From positions 496,001 to 560,000 of the forward strand of contig SCUB01000001.1 in NCBI GenBank assembly GCA_004297465.1: DNA of 64,000 bases, in the 5' to 3' direction. Source of the stretch: Xanthobacteraceae bacterium (lineage in GTDB: Bacteria > Pseudomonadota > Alphaproteobacteria > Rhizobiales > Xanthobacteraceae). Both the position numbers and the translations under genes were made by a program. The first letter of the stretch is position 1. The number at the start of each line of letters is the position of its first letter. Of the stretch, positions 22,287 through 31,718 are shown in pieces. A model generated the notes under the pieces. That model saw only the letters and a program-made list of their open reading frames with translations. It ran no database searches and was not told where the DNA came from.

Positions 22287-23288
22287 TGTGAACTTGTTTT
22301 TTGCGGTCAGCCGCACGCCGCGCCGGCCCGCCAGATCCTGGATGAACTGCCAGGCCACGCGTCCCGAGCGCGAGCCGCGCGTGGTGGCCCATTCCAGCGC
22401 GTCGAGGCGCAGGGTCTCGGTGTCGGCGGCGATGCCGTAATGACGGCAATAGCCTTCCACCATGGCGAGATACTCGTCCTGGCTGCAGCGGTGGAAGCCG
22501 AGCCATAGTCCGAAGCGGTCGGACAGCGACACCTTTTCCTCGACCGCTTCGCCCGGATTGATCGCCGTGGAGCGCTCGTTCTCCATCATGTCGCGCGGCA
22601 GCAGGTGGCGGCGGTTGGAGGTGGCGTAGAGGATGACGTTGTCGGGACGCCCCTCGATGCCGCCTTCGAGCACCGCCTTGAGCGACTTGTAGGAGGTATC
22701 ATTGCCGTCGAACGAGAGGTCGTCGCAAAATACGATGAACCGCTCGCGCGCGCCGCGCAGCAGGCCCATCAGCGCCGGCAGGCTCTCGATGTCCTCGCGA
22801 TGGATCTCGATCAGCTTGAGATTGCCGGCCACGGCGGCCCGCGCGTTGACGCTGGCGTGAACCGCCTTGACCAGCGAGGATTTGCCCATGCCGCGCGCGC
22901 CCCACAGCAGGGCATTGTTGGCCGGCAGCCCGGTGGCGAAGCGTTCGGTGTTCTCGATCAGGATGTCGCGCACGCGGTCGATGCCCTGCAGGAGGCCGAG
23001 ATCGACGCGGCTGACCTGCGCCACCGGCGCGAGGTGTCCGTCGGGGTGCCAGGTATAGGCTTCGGCGCGGCCGAACGAGGCCGGCGTAACGGCGGGCCGA
23101 TTCGCCTTCAGGAGCGCGGCGATGGTTTCGAGCGCGTCGGCCGCGCGTTCCTGAGCCGCCCGCGACTTGGTGTGCGCCTTGGCGGCGCGCGACTTGGAGG
23201 TGAGCGACTTGGCGGCGCGTGGCGCCCTGGCCCCCGTGCCCGTGCGCCCGCTGGAGGATTTCGACCGCTTTCCGGCTGACTTTGCCAT
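22269..23288 (-). CDS. DUF815 family AAA-type ATP-binding protein
   Basis: A 339-residue P-loop ATPase of unknown function. A basic Lys/Arg/Ser-rich N-terminal region of about 50 residues precedes the core. Seen: Walker A GARGMGKSSLVKA, Walker B FIVFCDDLSF, sensor-like ILYATSNRRHLLP, and SDRFGLWLGFH, all typical of DUF815. The start at 23288 (MAKSAGKRSK) is preferred over an upstream in-frame codon. It is convergent with nlpD and divergent from yajC. The C-terminus KNKFTKNKRA overlaps the nlpD terminator. Confidence 0.88.
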   Translation of the reverse strand: MAKSAGKRSKSSSGRTGTGARAPRAAKSLTSKSRAAKAHTKSRAAQERAADALETIAALLKANRPAVTPASFGRAEAYTWHPDGHLAPVAQVSRVDLGLLQGIDRVRDILIENTERFATGLPANNALLWGARGMGKSSLVKAVHASVNARAAVAGNLKLIEIHREDIESLPALMGLLRGARERFIVFCDDLSFDGNDTSYKSLKAVLEGGIEGRPDNVILYATSNRRHLLPRDMMENERSTAINPGEAVEEKVSLSDRFGLWLGFHRCSQDEYLAMVEGYCRHYGIAADTETLRLDALEWATTRGSRSGRVAWQFIQDLAGRRGVRLTAKNKFTKNKRA

Positions 23289-23493
23289 ATCCGATGCCCC
23301 TTGCAAGGGCACCCATATCGGGGGCGGCAAGCCCGCGCAAGGCCGCGACAACACGTCCGCTGCAAGGGCCGGCGGCTGCCGTTGCAATTGGGGCCATGGT
23401 GGCTATAGTCCCGCGCGACTTTGCCCCGCGCGGCTACGGCCGGGCGGAATTCCTTGTTTTTCCAACGATCTTACGCGCCGAGGAACCTGTCCG

Positions 23494-23835
23494 ATGTTCA
23501 CTACTCCAGCCTTTGCCCAGGCCACCGGCGGCGACGCCAACAGCATGCTGATGTCGCTGCTGCCGTTCGTCCTGATTTTTGTGATCATGTATTTCCTGAT
23601 CCTGCGTCCGCAGCAGAAGCGCACCAAGGATCATCAGGATCTGGTGAAGAACCTGCGCCGCGGCGACACCGTCATCACCAGCGGCGGTCTGGTCGGCAAG
23701 GTCACCAAGGTCGTCGACGAGGATCAGATCGAGATCGAGATCGCCGACGGCATCCGCATCCGCCACATGCGGCAGATGATCAGCACCGTGCGCGCGAAAG
23801 GCGAGCCGGCCAAGGACGAAGCGGCGGCAAGCTGA
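23494..23835 (+). CDS. yajC: Preprotein translocase subunit YajC
   Basis: Small accessory subunit of the SecDF complex, 113 residues. One N-terminal membrane span (MLMSLLPFVLIFVIMYFLILRPQQKR) ends in the diagnostic LRPQQKR, then a conserved cytoplasmic domain (LRRGDTVITSGGLVGKVTKV). secD starts 66 bases downstream and is likely in the same operon. Confidence 0.95.
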   Translation: MFTTPAFAQATGGDANSMLMSLLPFVLIFVIMYFLILRPQQKRTKDHQDLVKNLRRGDTVITSGGLVGKVTKVVDEDQIEIEIADGIRIRHMRQMISTVRAKGEPAKDEAAAS

Positions 23836-23901
23836 CGCTTCTTTACGGACGCGTCCTTCCAGGAGCGCGTTCCCCGTAACGGTTTTGGAACAGTCTACGT
23901 C

Positions 23902-25500
23902 ATGTTGTATTTCACCCGGTGGAAGGTCGCGGCAATCGTCCTGACGGCGCTCATTGTGTGCCTGTGCGCGGTGCCGAATTTCTTTCCCGAGAACGTGGTG
24001 AAGACCTGGCCGAAATGGGCCCAGCGCCACCTGGTGCTCGGGCTCGACCTCCAGGGCGGCTCGCACATCCTGCTCGAAGTCGACTCCGCGGCGGTGCGCA
24101 AGGAGAAGCTTGAGCAAATCCGTGACGACGTGCGCCGCACGCTGCGCGAGGCGCGGCTCGGCTATACCGGCCTTGCGGTGCGCGGCGAGAACGTCGAGGT
24201 GCGCGTCAAGGACAGCGACGGGCCGCAGGCGCTCGCCAAGCTGCGCGAACTGTCGCAGCCGCTCGGCGGTCTTCTGGGTTCGAGCGGCCAGCGCTCGGTC
24301 GATGTCACGGATGCCGGCAATGGCCTGATCCGTCTGACGGTGCCGCAGCCGGCGGTGATCGAGCGCATCCGCCAGTCGGTCGAGCAGTCGATCCAGATCG
24401 TCGAGCGCCGCGTCAACGAACTGGGAACGGTCGAGCCGCTGATCCAGCGCCAGGGCCTCGACCGCATTCTGGTTCAGGTACCCGGCCTGCAGGATCCGAC
24501 CCGGCTCAAGGAACTGCTCGGCAAGACCGCCAAGCTGGATTTCCGCATGGTCGACGCCTCGGTATCGCCGGAGCAGGCGCAAACCGGGCGGGTGCCGCCG
24601 GAGTCGGAGGTGCTGCAAAGCTCGCAGGCGCCCAAGGTTCCCTATGTGATCGAGAAGCGCGTGCTGGTGTCGGGCGCCGATCTCACCGACGCCCAGCCCG
24701 GCTTCGACCAGCGCGGCGGCGAGCCCATCGTCAGCTTCCGCTTCAACTCCACCGGCGCGCGCAAGTTTGCCCAGGCCACCACCGACAACGTCGGCCGGCC
24801 GTTCGCCATCGTGCTCGACAACGAGGTGATTTCCGCGCCCGTGATCCGCGAGCCAATCACCGGCGGCTCGGGCCAGATTTCCGGCGGCTTTACCGTGCAG
24901 CAGGCCAACGACCTCGCCATCCTGCTGCGCGCCGGCGCGCTTCCGGCGCCGCTCACCATCATCGAGGAACGCACGGTCGGTCCCGGCCTCGGGCAGGATT
25001 CGATCGACCGCGGCACCATGGCCTCGTTCGTCGGCTCGATCCTCGTCATCGTGTTCATGACGCTGACCTACCGCCTGTTCGGCCTGTTTGCCAACATCGC
25101 GGTGGCCATCAACGTTGCCATGATCTTCGGCGTGCTGTCGCTGCTCAACGCCACGCTCACGCTGCCGGGCATCGCCGGCATCGTGCTCACGGTCGGCATC
25201 GCGGTGGACTCTAACGTGCTGATCTACGAGCGCATCCGCGAGGAATTGCGCCACGGCCGCACCGCGATCAACGCCATCGACGCCGGCTTCTCCCGCGCGC
25301 TCGCCACCATCATGGATTCCAACATCACCACCTTCATCGCGGCGGCGGTGCTGTTCTATATCGGCACCGGTCCGGTGCGAGGCTTCGCGGTGACGCTCGG
25401 CATCGGCATCATCACCACGGTGTTCACAGCCTTTACGGTAACGCGGCTGATCGTCGCCGGGTGGGTGCGCTGGCGCCGCCCGCAACACGTCCCGATTTGA
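23902..25500 (+). CDS. secD: Protein translocase subunit SecD
   Basis: Proton-driven accessory of SecYEG, 532 residues. TM1 is followed by HLVLGLDLQGGSHILLEVD, the large periplasmic P1 domain, and the C-terminal RND-like membrane domain with GIAVDSNVLIYERIREEL and GRTAINAIDAGFSRALATI. Fully intact. secF begins 16 bases downstream. Confidence 0.97.
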   Translation: MLYFTRWKVAAIVLTALIVCLCAVPNFFPENVVKTWPKWAQRHLVLGLDLQGGSHILLEVDSAAVRKEKLEQIRDDVRRTLREARLGYTGLAVRGENVEVRVKDSDGPQALAKLRELSQPLGGLLGSSGQRSVDVTDAGNGLIRLTVPQPAVIERIRQSVEQSIQIVERRVNELGTVEPLIQRQGLDRILVQVPGLQDPTRLKELLGKTAKLDFRMVDASVSPEQAQTGRVPPESEVLQSSQAPKVPYVIEKRVLVSGADLTDAQPGFDQRGGEPIVSFRFNSTGARKFAQATTDNVGRPFAIVLDNEVISAPVIREPITGGSGQISGGFTVQQANDLAILLRAGALPAPLTIIEERTVGPGLGQDSIDRGTMASFVGSILVIVFMTLTYRLFGLFANIAVAINVAMIFGVLSLLNATLTLPGIAGIVLTVGIAVDSNVLIYERIREELRHGRTAINAIDAGFSRALATIMDSNITTFIAAAVLFYIGTGPVRGFAVTLGIGIITTVFTAFTVTRLIVAGWVRWRRPQHVPI

Positions 25501-25516
25501 TGGAGCGGGCCGCATC

Positions 25517-26515
25517 ATGACCAACACCATTCTGATCGGGCTCGCCATCGGCATTGTCGGGCTGAACGTGCTGAGCGTCTACGGCTACATTCCGGCGCTG
25601 CGCATCGTGCCGGACGATACCACTTTCGATTTCATGCGCTTCCGGCGCATCAGCTTTCCGATCTCCGCGGCGCTCTCGATCGTGGCCATCGTGCTGTTCT
25701 TCGTCCACGGTCTGAATTTCGGCATCGACTTCCGCGGCGGCACGCTGGTCGAGGTGCAGTCGAAGACCGGCGCGGCCGACATCGGCAAGATGCGCGCAAC
25801 GCTCGGCAGCCTCGGCCTCGGCGACATTCAGCTGCAGCAGTTCGGCGCGCCGACCGACGTGCTGATCCGCATCGCCGAGCAGCCCGGGGGCGACGCCGCG
25901 CAGCAGGCCGCGGTGCAGAAGGTGCGCCAGGCGCTGGGCGACAGCGTCGATTACCGCCGCGTCGAGGTGGTGGGGCCGCGCGTGTCGAGCGAGCTTCTCG
26001 CTTTCGGCACGGTCGGACTGATGCTCGCCGTGGTGTGCATCCTGATCTATCTGTGGTTCCGTTTCGAATGGCAGTTCGCGCTCGGCGCCATGATCGCCAA
26101 CGTCCACGATATCGTGCTCACCATCGGCTTCATGTCGATCTCGCAGGTCGATTTCGACCTCACCAGCATCGCCGCGCTCCTGACCATTCTTGGCTATTCG
26201 CTCAACGACACCGTCGTCATCTATGACCGTATCCGCGAGATGCTGCGGCGCTACAAGAAAATGCCGATGCCGGAGCTGCTCAACATCGCGGTCAACTCGA
26301 CGCTGTCGCGCTCGATCATCACCCATGCGACGGTGACGCTGGCGCTGCTGGCGCTGTTCCTGTTCGGCGGCCACGCCATCCACAGCTTCACCGCGACCAT
26401 GATGTTCGGCGTGGTGCTGGTCGGCACCTACACCTCGGTGTTCATCGCGGCGCCGATCCTGATCTATCTCGGGGTCGGCACCCACCGCCGCGACGACACG
26501 TCCACCAAGCCGTGA
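25517..26515 (+). CDS. secF: Protein translocase subunit SecF
   Basis: Partner of SecD, 332 residues. The core has LNFGIDFRGGTLVEV after TM1 and a C-terminal half with YSLNDTVVIYDRIREML and NSTLSRSIITHATVTLALL. The protein begins with an extra hydrophobic helix (TILIGLAIGIVGLNVLSVYG) before the canonical TM1, so it is predicted to have one more span than E. coli SecF. Ribosome site GGAG. It is followed after 4 bases by the Mth938-domain gene. Confidence 0.96.
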   Translation: MTNTILIGLAIGIVGLNVLSVYGYIPALRIVPDDTTFDFMRFRRISFPISAALSIVAIVLFFVHGLNFGIDFRGGTLVEVQSKTGAADIGKMRATLGSLGLGDIQLQQFGAPTDVLIRIAEQPGGDAAQQAAVQKVRQALGDSVDYRRVEVVGPRVSSELLAFGTVGLMLAVVCILIYLWFRFEWQFALGAMIANVHDIVLTIGFMSISQVDFDLTSIAALLTILGYSLNDTVVIYDRIREMLRRYKKMPMPELLNIAVNSTLSRSIITHATVTLALLALFLFGGHAIHSFTATMMFGVVLVGTYTSVFIAAPILIYLGVGTHRRDDTSTKP

Positions 26516-26519
26516 CGCC

Positions 26520-26906
26520 ATGACGGCGGGCCGGCCCGAGGAGCCGCACTTTCCCGGCCTCGCGCCCATCGACGCCTACGGCAATGGCGGCTTCCGCTTC
26601 GCCGGCATGTCGCATCGCGGTTCGCTCTTGTGCCTTCCCGGCGGCATCTGGGCCTGGCCGGTGACCCGTCCGGACGAGATCTCCGCCGAGACACTTTCCG
26701 GCGTGTTCGCGCAGGCCGCCGACATCGACACGCTGCTGATCGGCACCGGCACGGAGATCTGGCTTGCGCCTGCCGAGTTGCGGGCGCGGCTGCGCGCCCA
26801 TGCCATCGTGCTCGATGTGATGCAGACCGGCCCGGCGCTGCGCGTCTACAACATCATGGTCGGCGAAGGACGCCGCGTGGCGGCGGCGCTGATCGCGGTG
26901 CCGTGA
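26520..26906 (+). CDS. Mth938-domain protein, NDUFAF3-like
   Basis: A 128-residue soluble protein of the Mth938/DUF498 family, to which mitochondrial complex I assembly factor NDUFAF3 belongs. Seen: IDAYGNGGFRFAGMSHRGSLLCLPGG at the N-terminus and the family core DTLLIGTGTEIWLAP...LDVMQTGPALRVYNIMVGEGRRVAAALIAVP. It has no signal peptide. It is 4 bases from secF and overlaps the next gene's start (TGATG), so the three are co-transcribed. A role in respiratory complex assembly is inference from the eukaryotic homologue. Confidence 0.85.
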   Translation: MTAGRPEEPHFPGLAPIDAYGNGGFRFAGMSHRGSLLCLPGGIWAWPVTRPDEISAETLSGVFAQAADIDTLLIGTGTEIWLAPAELRARLRAHAIVLDVMQTGPALRVYNIMVGEGRRVAAALIAVP

Positions 26907-27745
26907 TGGCGGATGCTGACGCCAATGCCGACATCTGTACCGCGCTGGTTCGCGACCGCGACCGCGATCGTTACGTGTCGGCGCTGTTCGCGCCGCCGGA
27001 GCGCCGCCGCGCGCTCATCGCGCTGGATGCCTTCACCATCGAGATCGTGCAGGTGCGGGCGCTGGCGCGCGAGGCGCTGCCGGGCGAAATCCGCCTGCAA
27101 TGGTGGCGCGACGTGCTCGCCGGCATCGCGCATGGCAGCGTCGAGGCCAATCCGGTCGCCGCCGAGCTTGCCGCCGCCATCGCCGCATACGATCTGCCGG
27201 TGACGGCGCTGGAGCGGCTGATCGAGGCGCATCGCTTCGACCTCTATGACGAGCCCATGGCGACGATGACGGAGTTCGATTCCTATCTTGTCGACACGGC
27301 GGGCGTGCGGTTCGCGCTGGCGCGGCGCATCCTCGGAGACGCCGCGCAGGAGCCGGACGCGCTGTCGCGCCAGGCGGGACGTGCCTACGGCATGACGGCG
27401 ATCCTGATGCGGCTTGGCGTGCATGCGAGCCGCCGCCAGCTTTACCTGCCGGCCGATAGGCTGGCGCGGTTCGGCGTGGCCGCCGAGGATATCTTCGCGG
27501 GGCATGTCACCGCGCCGCTGCGCGCGCTGATCGCGGCATTTGCCGGCGAGGCGCTCGCCGCGCTGGGCGAAGCGGATGCACAGGCGGCGAAGCTGTCCGC
27601 CGCCGAGCGCCCCGCGCTGCTACCGCTCGCGGCGCTCAAGCCCGCGCTGGCGCAGTTCCTGCGTTCCGATGTCGATCCGTTCCGCCCGCGCGAAATCTCG
27701 CCGCTGCGCCGCCTGTGGCGGATCTGGCGCGCCACGCGGCTCTAG
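26906..27745 (+). CDS. Squalene/phytoene synthase-like protein without catalytic motifs (NDUFAF6-like)
   Basis: A 279-residue member of the squalene/phytoene synthase fold. Seen: LALDAFTIEIVQVR where active enzymes have the first DxxxD, IRLQWWRDVL, and AYGMTAILMRLGVHASRRQLYLP, where the second Asp-rich motif (DVGED-like) should be. Both metal-binding aspartate motifs are therefore absent, as in the complex I assembly factor NDUFAF6. The start overlaps the preceding stop (TGATG). The stop CTAG is shared with the convergent next gene. Confidence 0.82.
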   Translation: MADADANADICTALVRDRDRDRYVSALFAPPERRRALIALDAFTIEIVQVRALAREALPGEIRLQWWRDVLAGIAHGSVEANPVAAELAAAIAAYDLPVTALERLIEAHRFDLYDEPMATMTEFDSYLVDTAGVRFALARRILGDAAQEPDALSRQAGRAYGMTAILMRLGVHASRRQLYLPADRLARFGVAAEDIFAGHVTAPLRALIAAFAGEALAALGEADAQAAKLSAAERPALLPLAALKPALAQFLRSDVDPFRPREISPLRRLWRIWRATRL

Positions 27746-28854
27746 GCGAGGCGCCGGTCGGTGAGGTTCTTGCGGCCGGCCAGGATGCGGCGGACCACGG
27801 CGTCCTCGCCGGGTGAGTGGATCAGGCTGGCGATCGGATCGATCTGGTTGGTGGCGATGAGCTGCAGCAGTTCGGTGCGGACCTGGCCGGCGCCGTCGCG
27901 CGGCAGTTCGTCCACCACCTGCACATGCTCCGGCGTAGCGGCGGTGCCCGCGCCGAGCAATTTGCGCAATTCGGCTTCAAGGCCGCTGCCGTCATGCGAG
28001 GCCTGTCGCTCGACGAAGGCATAGAGCCCGATGCCGGCGCGGCGGTCCGGGTAGGCCACGATGGCGGCGTCGCGCACCGCCGGGTTGGTTTTCAGCGCGG
28101 CGATGAAGCGGGGCGCGTCGGTGACGAGGCGCGGGCCGCCGCCCTCGCGGTCGGTGAACCGGAACAGCCCGCGCGTAACGCGGATATAGACCTTCTTGCC
28201 GGTGGCCATCCAGATCGTGGTCAGCGCCGCCTTGCGCGCCAGCACCTTGCGCTCCATGGGGGTGAGCGCGTCGGGGATATATTTGCGCTTGTGCTTGAGC
28301 AGGTGGCGCAGATCCTCGTAGGCCGCGACACGGAACAGAAGGCTGCGGCGGCGGAACCGCATCGCGAGCTGGAAGTCGGTGAGATAGGGCAGGCCGTCAT
28401 TGCCGCGCAACCAGTTCTGCTCCTTGGCGAGATCGTTGTGGCAGATGCCGGCGCGGTGCAGGCGGGAGAGCAGCGCCTTGGCGGCGGCGAAATAGGCGCG
28501 ATCGCCATAGGGGCGGGCGAGATGCAGCGCCACGCCGTCGATCCAGCCGCGCACCAGGCAGTCGCGCCCCGCCCACAACAGCGGCGTGGAGAGGCCCTGC
28601 GGGCCGGCTTTGGCCAGCGCGCGGCGTTCGCGGGCGAACAGATGCCGCGCCACCACGCGCGACCACCACGGCACCTGATCGAGCCGGCGCAGCACGGCAT
28701 CGACCTCGCCATGGGGGGTCCTGAAACGGCCGCGCTCGACGGTGGAGAACACGTCGCGCTTCAAGAGCACGCCTTCGGTCCACAACGGCGCCAGCACGGC
28801 GGCGTCGCGCCGGGGCAGGTCCATGCGGGATTTCACTGCGAAGGCCGTGCTCAT
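27742..28854 (-). CDS. Fusion of a RIO/lipopolysaccharide-kinase-like domain and an acyl-CoA synthetase C-terminal-like domain
   Basis: A 370-residue protein. Residues about 30-215 resemble an atypical protein or sugar kinase: the catalytic loop reads [17 protein letters not shown] and the metal motif TDFQLAMRF. Residues about 250-345 resemble the small C-terminal domain of AMP-forming acyl-CoA synthetases ([23 protein letters not shown] and [19 protein letters not shown]). The catalytic lysine expected in SGK is replaced by Gln (AGQ). The gene begins within the trmFO stop (4-base overlap), so it is in the same transcript. Function unknown. Confidence 0.7.
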   Translation of the reverse strand: MSTAFAVKSRMDLPRRDAAVLAPLWTEGVLLKRDVFSTVERGRFRTPHGEVDAVLRRLDQVPWWSRVVARHLFARERRALAKAGPQGLSTPLLWAGRDCLVRGWIDGVALHLARPYGDRAYFAAAKALLSRLHRAGICHNDLAKEQNWLRGNDGLPYLTDFQLAMRFRRRSLLFRVAAYEDLRHLLKHKRKYIPDALTPMERKVLARKAALTTIWMATGKKVYIRVTRGLFRFTDREGGGPRLVTDAPRFIAALKTNPAVRDAAIVAYPDRRAGIGLYAFVERQASHDGSGLEAELRKLLGAGTAATPEHVQVVDELPRDGAGQVRTELLQLIATNQIDPIASLIHSPGEDAVVRRILAGRKNLTDRRLA

Positions 28855-30266
28855 GCCGCCGCCGCCACCAACTCGCCGCGCCAGCGCTCGAGATCGGCCA
28901 GCGCGCGGGCGCTGAGCGCCTGCTTCCTGGCGATGGTCTTCTCGGTGCCGCGCAGCCGCGTGCCGTCGGCGCGCTTGGTGGGCGCGCGCTCGAGCGGGGG
29001 AAACAGGCCGAAGTTGACGTTCATGGGTTGGAACGAGCGCGGCCCGGCATCGATGGTCTCGATGTGGCCGCCGGTGATGTGACCGAGGAGGGCGCCGAGC
29101 GCGGTTGTCGGCGGCGGCGAGGCGAGTTCGAGGCCGCGCGTCTCGGCGGCGGCGAACAGCCCGGCGAGAAGGCCGATGCCGGCGGATTCGACGTAGCCCT
29201 CGCAGCCGGTCATCTGGCCAGCGAAGCGCAGCCGCGGCTCGCGCTTGAGGCGCAGCCGCGCGTCGAGCAGGCGCGGCGAATTGAGATAGGTGTTGCGGTG
29301 CATGCCGCCGAGCCGCGCGAATTCGGCGTTGGCGAGGCCCGGAATGGTGCGGAAGATACGCGCCTGCTCGCCGTGCTTTAGTTTGGTCTGAAAGCCGACC
29401 ATGTTGTAGAGCGTGCCGAGCCTGTTGTCCTGGCGCAGCTGCACGATGGCGTAGGCCTTGATCGTGGGCTGATGCCGGTTGGTGAGGCCGAACGGCTTCA
29501 TCGGCCCGTGGCGCAGCGTCTCCGGCCCGCGCGCGGCCATCACCTCGATCGGCAGGCAGCCGTCGAAATAGGGCGTGCTGGCTTCCCAGTCGTGGAATTC
29601 GGTCTTGTCGCCGGCAAGGATCGCGGCCACGAAAGCCTCGTATTCATCGCGCGTCATCGGACAGTTGATGTAGTCGGCGCCGGAGCCGGCGGGGCCGGCC
29701 TTGTCGTAGCGTGATTGCAGCCACGCCACGTCCATGTCGATGGAATCGCGGTGCACGATGGGGGCGATGGCGTCGAAGAAGGCGAGCGACTCCTCGCCGG
29801 TCAGTTCGCCGATGGCTTTCGCCAACGCCGGTGCGGTGAGCGGGCCGGTGGCGACGATGACGTTCTCCCATTCGCGCGGCGGCGGGCCGGCGACTTCCTC
29901 GCGCCGCAGCTCGATCAGCGGATGCTCGGCGAGCGCGCGGGTCACGAACGCGGAAAAGCCGTCGCGGTCGACAGCCAGCGCGCCGCCGGCCGGCACGGTG
30001 CTGGCGTCGGCCGCGCGCATGACGAGGGAATCGAGCCGGCGCATTTCGGCATGCAGGAGCCCGACCGCGTTGGTGTCGGCGTCGTCCGAGCGGAACGAGT
30101 TGGAGCACACCAGTTCGGCGCAGCCTTCGGTGCGGTGCGCCTCGGTCATCCGCCGCGGCCGCATCTCGTGCAGCAGCACAGGAATACCGCGCGAAGCCAC
30201 CTGCCAGGCCGCCTCGGATCCCGCCAGTCCGGCGCCGATGATGTGAACGGGTTGACGATCGACCAC
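28851..30266 (-). CDS. trmFO: Methylenetetrahydrofolate-tRNA-(uracil-5-)-methyltransferase TrmFO
   Basis: FAD- and folate-dependent enzyme that makes 5-methyluridine 54 in tRNA, 471 residues. The N-terminal FAD site is [18 protein letters not shown], and [17 protein letters not shown] contains the catalytic cysteine region characteristic of Trm[22 protein letters not shown] is the second family signature. It overlaps the downstream kinase-like gene by 4 bases. Confidence 0.96.
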   Translation of the reverse strand: MVDRQPVHIIGAGLAGSEAAWQVASRGIPVLLHEMRPRRMTEAHRTEGCAELVCSNSFRSDDADTNAVGLLHAEMRRLDSLVMRAADASTVPAGGALAVDRDGFSAFVTRALAEHPLIELRREEVAGPPPREWENVIVATGPLTAPALAKAIGELTGEESLAFFDAIAPIVHRDSIDMDVAWLQSRYDKAGPAGSGADYINCPMTRDEYEAFVAAILAGDKTEFHDWEASTPYFDGCLPIEVMAARGPETLRHGPMKPFGLTNRHQPTIKAYAIVQLRQDNRLGTLYNMVGFQTKLKHGEQARIFRTIPGLANAEFARLGGMHRNTYLNSPRLLDARLRLKREPRLRFAGQMTGCEGYVESAGIGLLAGLFAAAETRGLELASPPPTTALGALLGHITGGHIETIDAGPRSFQPMNVNFGLFPPLERAPTKRADGTRLRGTEKTIARKQALSARALADLERWRGELVAAAA

Positions 30267-30406
30267 GGCCCTGAAACTTCCCGGTTATTATCCAAAGTCC
30301 GGTCACGGCGGGTCATGCCGGACGCCCCGCTCTAGAACGCGGCCGGCCGCGACGCAACCCGCCATTCCCCCGAAATGGGATGGTGCCGGAAAAGGGCAAA
30401 GGGCAC

Positions 30407-30441
30407 CCAAAAACAAAAGCGCCCGCATGGGGTGCGGGCGC
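30407..30441 (-). terminator. Rho-independent terminator of the DUF1127 gene
   Basis: A 9-bp GC-rich stem (GCGCCCGCA/TGCGGGCGC) with a 5-base loop is followed on the minus strand by CTTTTGTTTTTGGG. It lies about 60 bases past the DUF1127 stop. A second smaller hairpin (TCAGGCG/CGCCTGA, 30467-30485) sits between them. Confidence 0.8.
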
Positions 30442-30502
30442 CAAGCACTGAATTTTCAGACCTCATCAGGCGGGGGGCGCCTGATCAGTTCATCCCGACG
30501 CC

Positions 30503-30661
30503 TTAGTGGGCGCGGTGGAAAGCTTCCGAAGCAAGCCGCGGAATGTCGCCGCGCGAAACGCCAATGTCGGCCAGTTCACGGTCGCTCAGGTTCGAAAGCT
30601 CGCCCATGCTCCGATAATACTCACGAACCGCATGGATAAAACGAAAGATTGAAAGCAGCAT
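30503..30661 (-). CDS. DUF1127 small protein
   Basis: A 52-residue basic protein with the DUF1127 core ELSNLSDRELADIGVSRGDIPRLASEAF. The start at 30661 has a GGAG site 7 bases upstream, better than an in-frame codon 12 residues earlier. Small DUF1127 proteins affect RNA turnover and phosphate or carbon responses in some alphaproteobacteria; the role of this one is unknown. It is a single-gene unit with its own terminator, preceded by a long AT-rich region. Confidence 0.88.
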   Translation of the reverse strand: MLLSIFRFIHAVREYYRSMGELSNLSDRELADIGVSRGDIPRLASEAFHRAH

Positions 30662-30719
30662 ATCCGGTCTCCTCGCATCCCTGATGCCATCGGGCATCCC
30701 TCGATTGACCCGGATAATA

Positions 30720-31232
30720 AGTGCTTCGGATCAATTGCAGCAGAGGGAATATTGCGGTGCACCTAATCGAATAATGCATAGCTTGAGAAGCGAGTTTAAA
30801 ATTGGTGCCTCCCATAGCTCGCATGGCTTGTAGTATTGAGACCTTGTTGCAAGATACCGCACTATATATTTTATATAATAATATCAATATGTTATGCTAT
30901 ATAGCATGAAATTTTATTGTTGCTCGCGTCTAGAGCATGCGTTTGTTTCACGCGTATCATTGCATAAAAAAATGACTACGTTCCAGTACTTGTAGGCATG
31001 AGTTGCAACTGGGCGACGCTTCAGAATGTGGCATGCAAAATTATAAGAGGTAACCAGTGTCTGGTGACGGCGATTCCATTGCGGTCACGTAGATAAACGT
31101 TGATGTTGATCAAGAAGCTAAATCTACAGTCCGGAGTTGCCCTATTCTGAAACGTTTTCCCCACGAGAGCGCTAAGCCGCCGAAAAGCGGCTATGGTTTT
31201 CGAAAGAGTTCGGTTTTGGAAGGCGGTCGGTT
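30720..31232. other. AT-rich intergenic region
   Basis: About 500 bp strikingly richer in A+T than its surroundings, centred on 30860-30990, with a TATATATTTTATATAATAATATC stretch and a perfect 14-bp palindrome ATGCTATATAGCAT at 30894-30907. No credible coding frame was found on either strand. It lies upstream of both the DUF1127 gene (minus) and the copper genes (plus), so it probably holds divergent promoters, or is a relic of acquired DNA. Confidence 0.6.
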
Positions 31233-31670
31233 TTGCGAACCTGCGCCCGGCGTCAGGCATCTGAGAAGGCGGCGCGGCCGTCGCGGTGGCGCGACGCGTT
31301 TGTCCGGGCGCTCACCCTTGCCCTGACATATGCCGTCGCGCTGCAGGCTATTTTTCTCGCTTGGCCGGGAGCGCGGCAGCCGGTCCAGGCAGCGGGCCTC
31401 GATCCATTCGCCGTGATCTGCGGCGTCGTGTCCGATACTGGCCCTGCGGGGCGCGCCCCGGTCCAAACGCCCGGACATATTCCACCCTGTCACATCGCCG
31501 CTGCCTGTCTGGGTAGCGCCTGCTGCGAAGGCATGGCCACCAGCGCGGCCATTGGTGGTGACGTTCTCCTCAGCCGCACGGTCGCCCATGCCGATCGCGC
31601 CAACGTGGGTCCGCGCGAGCCGGCGTTTCGTACGGCAGCCCAGGCGCGTGCGCCGCCGCCGATGATCTGA
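31233..31670 (+). CDS. DUF2946-like small membrane or exported protein
   Basis: A 145-residue protein from a TTG codon with one N-terminal membrane span (VRALTLALTYAVALQAIFLAW) and a later CHIAAACLGSACC cysteine/histidine cluster, reminiscent of DUF2946 proteins often found beside copper genes. It lies 48 bases before the PCuAC gene and is probably co-transcribed. The start codon is uncertain. Metal binding is inference from the Cys/His cluster and the neighbour. Confidence 0.6.
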   Translation: MRTCARRQASEKAARPSRWRDAFVRALTLALTYAVALQAIFLAWPGARQPVQAAGLDPFAVICGVVSDTGPAGRAPVQTPGHIPPCHIAAACLGSACCEGMATSAAIGGDVLLSRTVAHADRANVGPREPAFRTAAQARAPPPMI

Positions 31671-31718
31671 CTGCTCAAGTCCAGATTCATCAGCATCCCG
31701 GTTACAAGGAAATCAATC

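Noticed and set aside
23434-25554. Open frame of about 700 codons antisense to secD
   Set aside because: Shadow of secD, which is fully supported on the plus strand.
30621-31260. Two minus-strand open frames in the AT-rich gap (about 88 and 79 codons)
   Set aside because: They are random-looking, overlap promoters, and have no good ribosome sites.
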